Origin: a virus
Length of the DNA: 50,513 bases
Reading direction: 5' to 3' (one strand)
IMG/VR virus record: IMGVR_UViG_3300026089_000012
Coordinates: 1-50,513 of that record
Under the pieces are notes generated by a model that did no database searches, had not been told where the DNA came from, and saw only the letters and a list, made by a program, of their open reading frames with translations. Each line of letters opens with the position of its first letter. The stretch's first letter is position 1. A program made the position numbers and the translations under genes. Below are positions 1-6,174 of this stretch, one piece after another.

Positions 1-1
1 C

Positions 2-277
2 ATCGACCACCATGCTGCACTGTCCGAGCGCATCGACGCTGGCCGAGACCTGCTCACCTGGCTGTACGGCGGCGGCTTCATGCCGACCAATGCCACCGGC
101 ACACGTGAGGAACTGATCATCGTCTGCAGGTTCATGCGCGACAGCAAGCACATGGTCTCCCCCACCCCTCCCACCCCTTCCGACCAGGTCTTAAGTCTTG
201 ACACTGGTGAGACAATTGTTCCACCACCAACGAAAGGAACCAGCGATGCCCAACTACAGCATCAGCCTCGATGTTGA
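2..277 (+). CDS. C-terminal part of a small phage protein (5' end outside window)
   Basis: The frame is open from the window edge. It encodes a helix-like stretch (ALSERIDAGRDLLTWL) followed by YGGGF, then a proline-rich tail. Small actinophage proteins of the style 'leader helix, DLxxWLxxGGF' look like this, so the first part seems genuine coding sequence. The final 40 or so residues run through the ribosome binding site and start of the next gene, which is unusual and weakens the call for the 3' part. Function unknown. The gene starting at the right edge of the window (MDPDVAYA) could be its 5' end if the molecule is circular. Confidence 0.5.
   Translation: MDHHAALSERIDAGRDLLTWLYGGGFMPTNATGTREELIIVCRFMRDSKHMVSPTPPTPSDQVLSLDTGETIVPPPTKGTSDAQLQHQPRC
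211..223 (+). promoter_or_regulatory. Weak promoter-like element before the first complete gene
   Basis: GACAAT is followed by TGTTCCA, matching the element TACGATYGTTCCA seen elsewhere in this window. If used, transcription would start near A223 and leave a leader of about 23 nt carrying the AAAGGAACC ribosome binding site. A TTGACA lies only 7 bases upstream, the wrong distance for a -35 box. Confidence 0.3.
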
Positions 278-398
278 CGGCCACGGCTACCACTTCATGG
301 TGCTGACCGTCAACGGGATCAGCGAGCAGACCTTCGGCACACGTGAGGCCGCGCTCACCGAGATCATCGAGACGATGAACGTCGAGGAGGCCAAGTGA
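246..398 (+). CDS. Small hypothetical protein (50 aa)
   Basis: The start at ATG 246 is chosen because AAAGGAACC lies 5-8 bases upstream, the stereotyped ribosome binding site of this genome. The product (MPNYSISLDVDG...) is predicted as mostly beta strand followed by an acidic C-terminal helix (LTEIIETMNVEEAK). No domain is recognised. It begins a string of overlapping genes: its TGA overlaps the GTG of the next gene in a GTGA motif, suggesting translational coupling. Confidence 0.7.
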   Translation: MPNYSISLDVDGHGYHFMVLTVNGISEQTFGTREAALTEIIETMNVEEAK

Positions 399-829
399 CG
401 ATCACCCCGATCATCTTCTCGGCGCTCGACGTCGTGCGCATCTTCACCCACTGCACTCCACCGCGCGAGCAGATGGGCATCTGCCTCATCCGTTGCGACG
501 AGCACGGCGAGGCCGACCGCAACATCATGCGCCTGCCGGGAAAGCCGCCGATCGGCACGCTCGAGGAGGCCGCTGCCGGATTCATCCTCATGCTCGCCGA
601 ACCCGACGACTACCTGATCATTGCCACCTATCGCCAGGTCGGCATCATCCACGGCCCCGACCCAGCCGCATGGTCGCAGATGATCACGGCCGCACTGACC
701 CGCAAGGCAGTGCTCATCGACTGGCTCGACTTCGACGATGCCCATGTCACCAGCCATGCCCAATGGGACAAGGACACCGGGCTGCCGGACCGCTGGCTGC
801 TCCTCTCACCCAAGGATGTCTCCGTATGA
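395..829 (+). CDS. Hypothetical protein (144 aa)
   Basis: It starts with GTG overlapping the preceding stop (GTGA). The product contains a hydrophobic strand-helix pattern (EEAAAGFILMLAEPDDYLIIATYRQ) and an aromatic, acidic C-terminal half. No catalytic motif or known fold is recognised. The GC-rich third codon positions and seamless overlaps on both sides (GTGA upstream, ATGA downstream) support it as a real member of the early operon. Function unknown. Confidence 0.7.
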   Translation: MTITPIIFSALDVVRIFTHCTPPREQMGICLIRCDEHGEADRNIMRLPGKPPIGTLEEAAAGFILMLAEPDDYLIIATYRQVGIIHGPDPAAWSQMITAALTRKAVLIDWLDFDDAHVTSHAQWDKDTGLPDRWLLLSPKDVSV

Positions 830-1209
830 CCACCACATCATCCATGATGGGCTGCGGCCACGCCGCCAATGCCACCAGCAATGGCGAGCCCAGCTGCTGC
901 ATCTGTGCCGGTATCCATCCCGGCGCCACCACTGTGATCGAGATGCCCGACCTGACCGGGCGCATGGCCCGCTGTACCTGTGGCAACGAAGAGCCGAGCA
1001 ACCCGGCACGACTGGCCTTCTTCGAGTCCGGCCTGCTGCGTGCGCTGGGGTCGTGCCGCATCTGTAGCTATGCCGCCATCGCCCACACTGACGAGGTCCG
1101 TGACAAGCCACACACCAGGCACACCAAGCTGATCGACGGCCATGGCTTCGAGCCCAAGGACGACCCGGGCCACGACCACTACTACTGCGGTTGCCGAGGA
1201 TGGGACTGA
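826..1209 (+). CDS. Cysteine-rich putative zinc-binding protein (127 aa)
   Basis: The start overlaps the previous stop in ATGA. The sequence carries several paired cysteines: CGH and CCIC near the N terminus, CTCG in the middle, CRIC about 20 residues later, and a C-terminal YYCGC with flanking histidines. The spacing suggests two or more zinc knuckles rather than disulfides, because there is no signal peptide. Such small zinc proteins are common in actinophage early operons. No specific function can be assigned. Confidence 0.7.
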   Translation: MTTTSSMMGCGHAANATSNGEPSCCICAGIHPGATTVIEMPDLTGRMARCTCGNEEPSNPARLAFFESGLLRALGSCRICSYAAIAHTDEVRDKPHTRHTKLIDGHGFEPKDDPGHDHYYCGCRGWD

Positions 1210-1529
1210 TGAGCGAGCTCCGACCGGTACCTACCGATCCATCGGCACCCATTGTCGAGGGCTTTCTCGAAGTCGATCAGTCGTGGTTGCTCGGTGCGGC
1301 CGGGGAGTACGACGCCTTCGCTGCCGAAGTGATGACACGCACAGGCCAGAACTGGCAACGCGTCATCGGTCTGCGCTGGCCGGCACGCATCAACAAGACC
1401 GACGAGCTCGTCACCTTGCGGCTGCTGATCTCGATCGAAGACGCACAGGGCCTGGCCGATGTGCTCACCCGTACCGCCAACTGGTACAAGGCCCTCGCCC
1501 AACTGGAAGGACTGCTCGATGACCACTGA
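1209..1529 (+). CDS. Hypothetical protein (106 aa)
   Basis: ATG 1209 shares one base with the preceding TGA (TGATG). The product is a mixed alpha/beta protein with a central arginine- and tryptophan-containing strand region (WQRVIGLRWPARINKTDE) and a long C-terminal helix (DVLTRTANWYKALAQLEGLL). It has no cysteines, signal peptide or membrane segment. The coding assignment rests on overlap context and codon bias; function is unknown. Confidence 0.68.
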   Translation: MSELRPVPTDPSAPIVEGFLEVDQSWLLGAAGEYDAFAAEVMTRTGQNWQRVIGLRWPARINKTDELVTLRLLISIEDAQGLADVLTRTANWYKALAQLEGLLDDH

Positions 1530-1764
1530 ACCCCCCAACATGGAGGCCATCGGCTACATCATCCACGGCCTGATCGGTTGTAGCTGGGGGCACGGCATCT
1601 CCAGCGAGGACGACCGGGAAGAGTGCCCCAAGGCTGCGATCCGCATGGTCGCGCTGCACGGTGGCCCACCCGGTGCTGAAGACATCGTCGTGCGGCTGTG
1701 CCCGCGTCACCTGGCCGTGGTCGAAGAGCTCACCACGCCCAGCCCAGAGGGCCGCTATGACTGA
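1519..1764 (+). CDS. Hypothetical protein (81 aa)
   Basis: It overlaps the preceding gene by 11 bases. The product has cysteines at CSWGH, EECPK and LCPRH, and histidines near the last two, so it could bind a metal, but the pattern is not canonical. The C-terminal helix (CPRHLAVVEEL) ends in an acidic tail. It is followed within 8 bases of overlap by another zinc-ribbon-like gene. Function unknown. Confidence 0.62.
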   Translation: MTTEPPNMEAIGYIIHGLIGCSWGHGISSEDDREECPKAAIRMVALHGGPPGAEDIVVRLCPRHLAVVEELTTPSPEGRYD

Positions 1765-1984
1765 CGGGTACGAGCCCGATCCCGAGGACTGGGTCTGCCC
1801 GACATGCCATGGACGGCGCACCATCCAGCCTGATCGCAACACACCACCCGAGCCATGCCCCCGATGCGTCGATCCCGACGCTGAAGAGGTCCGCGACCAG
1901 TACCCCAAGCTCTACGAATCAGCGCCACCAAGCAAGTGGAGCTCACCTGATGCCGTCTTCACCCTCCCGGAGCAACACGAATGA
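1757..1984 (+). CDS. Small zinc-ribbon protein (75 aa)
   Basis: Two CxxC pairs, CPTC and CPRC, are separated by about 16 residues (HGRRTIQPDRNTPPEP). This is the layout of a rubredoxin-type or DnaJ-like zinc ribbon. The N terminus is acidic and the C terminus tyrosine- and serine-rich. The start at ATG 1757 overlaps the preceding stop region by 8 bases, and its own stop overlaps the next start as ATGA. A protein- or nucleic-acid-binding role is plausible but not shown. Confidence 0.68.
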   Translation: MTDGYEPDPEDWVCPTCHGRRTIQPDRNTPPEPCPRCVDPDAEEVRDQYPKLYESAPPSKWSSPDAVFTLPEQHE

Positions 1985-2265
1985 ACACCACCGTTGAAAT
2001 CTGGCGACCGAACATGCCAAACCTGCTCTTCCTCGACAAGGGTCGCGTCGACAGCACCGTCACGCTCGACGTGATGTTCGACAACGCTGACGATGGGCGC
2101 TGCATCACCATGTACTTCGAGAACCTCGAGACGTTGATCGCCTGGCTGACGTCGGCCTTCGATCAGGTGTCCAAGCTGGCGGGGTACGAGTCCGATCCCC
2201 CCGCCCCACCCCGGCACACCCATCTGACCCTCGTTCCACGTTCACCAGGAGAACCCACGTCATGA
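1981..2265 (+). CDS. Hypothetical protein (94 aa), paralogue of the next gene
   Basis: It starts with ATGA overlap. The middle of the product (MYFENLETLIAWLTSAFDQV) matches the pattern of the next gene's product (VFFKTLPDVRKWLTDALAQL): a strand, then a helix with a WLT-x-A-x-x-Q signature. This suggests an old tandem duplication. The C terminus is proline-rich. No known domain is recognised. Confidence 0.68.
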   Translation: MNTTVEIWRPNMPNLLFLDKGRVDSTVTLDVMFDNADDGRCITMYFENLETLIAWLTSAFDQVSKLAGYESDPPAPPRHTHLTLVPRSPGEPTS

Positions 2266-2591
2266 CCCAAGAGCACAGCATCAACGTTCACCGTCCAGCG
2301 CCGATCAAGTGGCAGCCGATCGATCACTTTCACACACTGAAGTTCGGCGACAGCCTTGCGTACGGAGTGACGGTGTTCTTCAAGACACTGCCCGACGTGC
2401 GCAAGTGGCTGACCGACGCACTCGCCCAGCTCCCCTGGGCACCGCCCGATCCCTCGTCAATGGTCATTCCCCACCACGCATGGCGACCGACCACCGTGTG
2501 CCTCCACGACCTGTTCCCCGAGGACCACATCCTGCACCCCGTCAACCCAGAAGGAACCACTGATGACCGAACGAACTCGAGCGTCGATTGA
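2262..2591 (+). CDS. Hypothetical protein (109 aa), paralogue of the preceding gene
   Basis: It is coupled by an ATGA overlap to the preceding gene and shares with it the strand-helix segment around KWLTDALAQL. It has an additional tryptophan-, histidine- and proline-rich C-terminal half. The last 29 bases overlap the start of the antirestriction gene, whose ribosome binding site (AGAAGGAACC) lies inside this frame. Function unknown. Confidence 0.68.
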   Translation: MTQEHSINVHRPAPIKWQPIDHFHTLKFGDSLAYGVTVFFKTLPDVRKWLTDALAQLPWAPPDPSSMVIPHHAWRPTTVCLHDLFPEDHILHPVNPEGTTDDRTNSSVD

Positions 2592-3468
2592 CGCTGCCCT
2601 ACAACTGCTCGTCGATGACCTGATCGCCTCCTTCGATTCCGTCGAGGGCACCTGGAAACCATGCTGGTCAACCGGGCGCCTCTTCCCGCACAACGCGGTG
2701 ACCGGTATCGACTACCGGGGCATCAACACCCTTATGCTGTGGGCTGCCCAGATCAAGAACGAATACCACAGCCCACGATGGGCCACCTTCCGGATGTGGC
2801 AGAGCATCGGCGGCCAGGTCCGCAAGGGTGAGCACTCCACGTGGGGTGTGAAGTGGGTCGACATCGTCGACAAGAAAGATCCCGACAATCTGCGGCGTGT
2901 GCCCAAGGTGTTCCACCTGTTCAACGCCGCGCAAGTCGAGGGCGCCGACGAACTTGGGGAAGCTGCGTCGGTGCCCTCGAATCACTGGTTCCAGCACTTC
3001 GAGGACTTCCGTACCGCCGTGCCCTACCGCTGGGTCGTCGGCACGCCGATGTACGTGCCGTCGCGCGACGTCGTCTCGATGCCACCAATGGAACAGTTCG
3101 ACACACCCGAGGAGTGGGCCCAGACCCTGTGCCATGAGCTCGGCCACTGGACCGGCCATGAGTCGAGGCTCGACCGCAAGCCTCAGTCCCGGCACGCCGG
3201 CATCCAGGCATATGCCTTCGAGGAGCTCGTCGCCGAGATCTCTGCCTCGATGACCTGTGCCTGGCTACAGATCCCCGGCGAGATCTTCCGTGAGGATCAC
3301 GTCCGCTATGTCAGGTCGTGGCTCAAGTCGTTGAAGGACGACCCCGGCATCCTGTTCAGTGCAGCCCTTGCCGCACAGCGCGCCACTGACCACCTCGTCG
3401 CCTACTCTCAGCCCAAGGAAGCACCATGCCCGACCGACGCCGCAACACTCTCAGCCTCATTCCTCTGA
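2563..3468 (+). CDS. ardC: ArdC-type antirestriction metalloprotein
   Basis: The 301-residue product has the ArdC two-part layout. Residues 30-100 carry the N-terminal ssDNA-binding signature (PHNAVTGIDYRGIN, then RWATFRMWQ, then VRKGE). Residues 186-226 carry a zinc-peptidase core, HELGH at 191-195, with a downstream glutamate pair in AFEELVAE that probably supplies the third ligand. Plasmid ArdC proteins protect incoming DNA against type I and II restriction, so this would act just after DNA entry. The start is set by AGAAGGAACC a few bases upstream. The C terminus overlaps the next gene by 43 bases. Confidence 0.9.
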   Translation: MTERTRASIDAALQLLVDDLIASFDSVEGTWKPCWSTGRLFPHNAVTGIDYRGINTLMLWAAQIKNEYHSPRWATFRMWQSIGGQVRKGEHSTWGVKWVDIVDKKDPDNLRRVPKVFHLFNAAQVEGADELGEAASVPSNHWFQHFEDFRTAVPYRWVVGTPMYVPSRDVVSMPPMEQFDTPEEWAQTLCHELGHWTGHESRLDRKPQSRHAGIQAYAFEELVAEISASMTCAWLQIPGEIFREDHVRYVRSWLKSLKDDPGILFSAALAAQRATDHLVAYSQPKEAPCPTDAATLSASFL

Positions 3469-3689
3469 TGATCGAGTCCGGCTGCTTCACAGCCGGAGAC
3501 TTCGGACGCCAGGTCGGGATGAGCCGTGGTGCAGTGCAGCGACTCAAAGAGCGGGGCCTGCCGATCCATCGTGCCGACGAGCTCGCCACCAAGCTGAACA
3601 TCCATCCCGAAGCAGTGTGGGGATCGGCGTTCTACACCACGCCCGAGTACGTCGGCGGCCAACTCGATACCGGCGACGGTCTCGACTGA
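3426..3689 (+). CDS. Small helix-turn-helix DNA-binding protein (87 aa)
   Basis: The product contains a helix-turn-helix of Cro/MerR appearance (DFGRQVGMSRGAVQRLKERG) followed by a second helical region (HRADELATKLNIHPEAVWG). Actinophage regulators often end this motif with HPxxVW. It starts 43 bases inside ardC with AAGGAAGC as ribosome binding site. A promoter-like element (TACGATCGTTCCA) directly follows its stop codon, so it could control the next transcription unit; that is inference. Confidence 0.75.
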   Translation: MPDRRRNTLSLIPLMIESGCFTAGDFGRQVGMSRGAVQRLKERGLPIHRADELATKLNIHPEAVWGSAFYTTPEYVGGQLDTGDGLD

Positions 3690-3693
3690 GGAG

Positions 3694-3706
3694 TACGATC
3701 GTTCCA
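3694..3706 (+). promoter_or_regulatory. Promoter: TACGAT -10 with conserved GTTCCA discriminator
   Basis: TACGAT fits the actinobacterial TAnnnT -10 pattern. It is followed by CGTTCCA, the same string found before leaderless genes elsewhere in the window. Transcription would start near A3706, giving a leader of about 22 nt with GGAAGGAACC before the GTG start. No convincing -35 box is seen. Confidence 0.55.
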
Positions 3707-3727
3707 CCACAACAGGAAGGAACCCTC

Positions 3728-4072
3728 GTGGCACAAGCAAAGGTAGACCTCGGACTGTTCGAGGGGCTCGACGTCATCCAGTCGTCCATCAGGGTCGTGC
3801 GCGCCGGCGACGGTCTGTCCAAGGCCATGGCCCTGGACCCCGTGGTCCTGCACACCGGCCAGGATGTGACCATCGTGATGCGCTGCAAGGTCGGCTCGAT
3901 CATCCATCGCCCAATCAAGGATACCGAGTCACTTGAACGAGTGCAGACCCTCGAGGCCGGATCGGCGGCCATCATCGACGACCAGCTCGTCGCCAAGCTG
4001 CTCGACGAGCAGAAGCTCCGACTCGAACAGGCAGCGGGCGTGCAACGCCTACCGATGGACGACGACGACTGA
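3728..4072 (+). CDS. Hypothetical protein (114 aa)
   Basis: GTG 3728 is chosen because GGAAGGAACC sits 5 bases upstream and a longer frame would run back through the promoter. The product has a beta-rich core (VVLHTGQDVTIVMRCKVGSIIHRP), an alanine-rich linker, a helix with charged residues (QLVAKLLDEQKLRLEQ) and an acidic tail (MDDDD). It is the only gene between its own promoter and a following hairpin, so it may be expressed as a single unit. No known domain is recognised. Confidence 0.72.
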   Translation: MAQAKVDLGLFEGLDVIQSSIRVVRAGDGLSKAMALDPVVLHTGQDVTIVMRCKVGSIIHRPIKDTESLERVQTLEAGSAAIIDDQLVAKLLDEQKLRLEQAAGVQRLPMDDDD

Positions 4073-4078
4073 CAGATC

Positions 4079-4118
4079 GTGGGGTGTTCGCCGCACCGCC
4101 TCGCTGCGGGCACCCCAC
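4079..4118 (+). terminator. Hairpin after the 114-aa gene
   Basis: A perfect 8-bp stem (GTGGGGTG at 4079-4086 with CACCCCAC at 4111-4118) encloses an inner stem (CCGCA with TGCGG). It lies 6 bases after a stop codon, as expected of a terminator, but has no U tract. It could also be an mRNA-stability element. Confidence 0.5.
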
Positions 4119-4147
4119 CCATTCCCCAACCAGAAGGAACCAACACC

Positions 4148-4525
4148 ATGACCATGACCACCGACCCACCCGCCACCATCGACGCATTCGGCAATCCCGT
4201 CATCAGAGTCGAGCAGTCGCCCGAGCAGCTGGAGATCGAGCGTCTGACGCATGACCTCCACCTCATCGCAGGCAGATTGCTCGAAGAAGCTCAGAGTCGT
4301 AGCTGGTGCAGCGAGTACGAGGAGTTCACCGAGTCGGTGAACCGTCAGACCTACGGCGAATGGCTTTTGCCGGTGGCCCGCCCGACGACGTACACCATCC
4401 GCCTGCGGATCAGCACGGACACCGCTAACCGTGACGAAACCGAGACCGACATCCGTGAGGGCCTGGAGAGCTGGGCCATGCTGAACTACGGCGAGGACGA
4501 GCCCGAAGTCAGCGTCACCTACTGA
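4148..4525 (+). CDS. Hypothetical protein (125 aa)
   Basis: ATG 4148 is preceded by AGAAGGAACCAACACC, the genome's standard ribosome binding site; a second ATG two codons later is an alternative. The N-terminal half contains an acidic helix (EQLEIERLTHDLHLIAGRLLEE) and the C-terminal half alternating strands (YTIRLRISTD) with an acidic tail. It ends one base before the stop codon of an opposing gene. Function unknown. Confidence 0.7.
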   Translation: MTMTTDPPATIDAFGNPVIRVEQSPEQLEIERLTHDLHLIAGRLLEEAQSRSWCSEYEEFTESVNRQTYGEWLLPVARPTTYTIRLRISTDTANRDETETDIREGLESWAMLNYGEDEPEVSVTY

Positions 4526-4816
4526 TCACTCGGCGAAGTAGGTCATGTCGGTGATCTTCCCGGCCCGCACCAAGCCGATCACCTTGCCACCTTTGGCAGT
4601 GTTGTGCAGCGAGCCGGGGAGGTCATCCCATGTGACCAGTCCGTACTCGCGCATCCGCACCAGCTGCCGGTGCATCGTGCCCTTCGGCTGCCGTAACAGC
4701 CGGGCCAGCTCGCTCAGCGTGCAGGCCGCGTGCTCCTCGCGGATGGAGCGGATCATCTCCAGCACCGCCGCGACGTAGTCGACTCCGGTCTGCTCACGTG
4801 CTTCGGTCGCACTCAT
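4526..4816 (-). CDS. Winged-helix transcriptional regulator (96 aa), lone leftward gene
   Basis: The product resembles small MarR/IclR-like winged-helix regulators: helix (DYVAAVLEMIRSIREEH), helix-turn-helix (TLSELARLLRQPKGTMHRQL), then a wing region (LVTWDDL). ATG 4816 is preferred because CAGGGAGA precedes it by 5 bases; an in-frame GTG at 4840 is possible. It is the only gene on this strand in the left 11.7 kb, convergent with the gene on its left and divergent from the nuclease operon on its right. That is the usual position of a regulator controlling the divergent operon and itself. Confidence 0.78.
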   Translation of the reverse strand: MSATEAREQTGVDYVAAVLEMIRSIREEHAACTLSELARLLRQPKGTMHRQLVRMREYGLVTWDDLPGSLHNTAKGGKVIGLVRAGKITDMTYFAE

Positions 4817-4858
4817 CGAATCTCCCTGTTCATCGTCCACCGTGGAACACTCGTCCGC

Positions 4859-4864
4859 TAGACT
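4859..4864 (+). promoter_or_regulatory. Putative -10 element for the nuclease/ParB operon
   Basis: TAGACT (TAnnnT pattern) lies 22 bases upstream of the nuclease start in the 69-base divergent gap, followed by AAAGGAACC. The -35 region is not recognisable. The winged-helix gene reading the other way could act here. Confidence 0.35.
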
Positions 4865-4885
4865 ACATGCGGAAAGGAACCAGAC

Positions 4886-5869
4886 ATGCCCATCAAGAAA
4901 GACCTGTCCGAACTGCGCCGGTCCCGAGGCGAGCTTGCTCCCCTCCCGTCAGCAGAGACACTGGTCGCCAAGCCATTGCTCGATGCATGGTGGACCGACT
5001 TCCAGAACTACGAGTCACCCAACGCACAGAAGGCCATCCCCGAGCTCCCGCTACGCGCGTCGTGGTTCGGTATGGGATGCGACCGTGCGCTGTGGTACTC
5101 GATCCTCGGCGTGCCCGAGTCCAACCCGCCCGACATGGCATCGATGTGGAAGATCCGCATGGGCCAGCTCGTCGGCGAGGAGATCGGCACCGCGCTGGGC
5201 AAGAACGTCACCGATGCCAACGGGTGGCGCCAGGGATGGTGGGCAGAGCCGACGACTGATCTCCGCAGCGTCGGCCTGCCTGCCTCCAGCCACTCCGACC
5301 TCATCTTCTACAAGGACAACGAGCCGCTGTACGTCGCCGAGAACAAGACCATGGGCGGCTATCCGTTCAAGCGCAAGGTCGGTGGTGCCGGTGACGCCGA
5401 GGGGCCGACGTGGGCCCACGTCCTGCAGGCGGCACTCGTCGCCTATGCCATCGGTGCCCCGGTGGTGATCGTGTTCTACATCACGCCCGAGCCGACATCG
5501 CCTGCCGAGGCCGACCGTCGTGGGATGGACGAGTACGAGAAGTTCACCGCTGAGTGGCACTACCAAGTCGCACTCATCGAGCCCGCGATTCGCCAGGAGA
5601 TCGCCCGGCAAAAGAGGGTGCTCGGCTACACCGCAAGCAACGGCGAGGGTCAAGTCCTGCTCCCCGAGCGCACACTGTCGTCCCCCGAGGTTCCACCGGG
5701 GGCAGTGATCATCGAGCCAGCACGCGGCAAGTGGGTGACCTACGATCCCGGGACCGGCAACGTCGTCAAGTCCGGCACCAAATGGTTCTGCGACTACTGC
5801 CGACACCGTGACCGCTGCATCGAGGACGGGCCCGAGATGGTCAAGGTGAAGCTGACGGTGAAGACGTGA
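4886..5869 (+). CDS. Cas4/RecB-like PD-(D/E)XK exonuclease with Fe-S cysteines
   Basis: The 327-residue product shows the RecB-nuclease motifs in order: conserved glutamates in RMGQLVGEE (about 98), an acidic residue in HSDLI (D138), the E-x-K of AENK (152-154), and the QxxxxxY-like helix HVLQAALVAYA (from 178). C65 (GCDRALWY) together with C302, C305 and C311 (CDYCRHRDRC) matches the four cysteines that hold a 4Fe-4S cluster in Cas4 and AddB. It is probably a 5'-3' or structure-dependent DNA exonuclease for phage recombination or replication. AAAGGAACC marks the start. Confidence 0.85.
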   Translation: MPIKKDLSELRRSRGELAPLPSAETLVAKPLLDAWWTDFQNYESPNAQKAIPELPLRASWFGMGCDRALWYSILGVPESNPPDMASMWKIRMGQLVGEEIGTALGKNVTDANGWRQGWWAEPTTDLRSVGLPASSHSDLIFYKDNEPLYVAENKTMGGYPFKRKVGGAGDAEGPTWAHVLQAALVAYAIGAPVVIVFYITPEPTSPAEADRRGMDEYEKFTAEWHYQVALIEPAIRQEIARQKRVLGYTASNGEGQVLLPERTLSSPEVPPGAVIIEPARGKWVTYDPGTGNVVKSGTKWFCDYCRHRDRCIEDGPEMVKVKLTVKT

Positions 5870-6174
5870 GAGAGCTGCGCTTCAAGGTCACCACCAACGG
5901 TGGGATCCCCCTCCTCCCCTCCGGCACTCTCGCCCAGGCCCAGCACACCGTCCTTGCCAACCGCACGATCCCCGTGTTCGTGCGCAGCATCGGCAGCTAC
6001 GACGGCATCCAGCACGGCTGGGTGTTCGAGGTCATCGGCAACGTCGTCGTCTTCACCGCGTTCGGTGAGATCAAGGACGACGAGACCACAGAGCAGTGGT
6101 GCCCATGGATGCTCACATTGAGGACGGCGGTCCTCCGCGCGATCCTCCCGACCACAGCAGAAGGAACCACATGA
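5866..6174 (+). CDS. Hypothetical protein (102 aa)
   Basis: The GTG start overlaps the nuclease stop (GTGA), so translation is likely coupled. The product is beta-rich in its centre (HGWVFEVIGNVVVFTAFGEI) with a C-terminal helix (MLTLRTAVLRAILP). Lying between a Cas4-like nuclease and a ParB-like gene, it may take part in DNA metabolism, but the sequence shows no motif to prove that. The last bases overlap the ribosome binding site and start of the next gene. Confidence 0.7.
   Translation: MRELRFKVTTNGGIPLLPSGTLAQAQHTVLANRTIPVFVRSIGSYDGIQHGWVFEVIGNVVVFTAFGEIKDDETTEQWCPWMLTLRTAVLRAILPTTAEGTT

Noticed and set aside
3701-3722. Leader hairpin GTTCC/GGAAC masking the ribosome binding site
   Set aside because: The GTTCC probably lies upstream of the transcription start, since the same string sits between -10 and ATG in leaderless genes, so it would not be in the mRNA.
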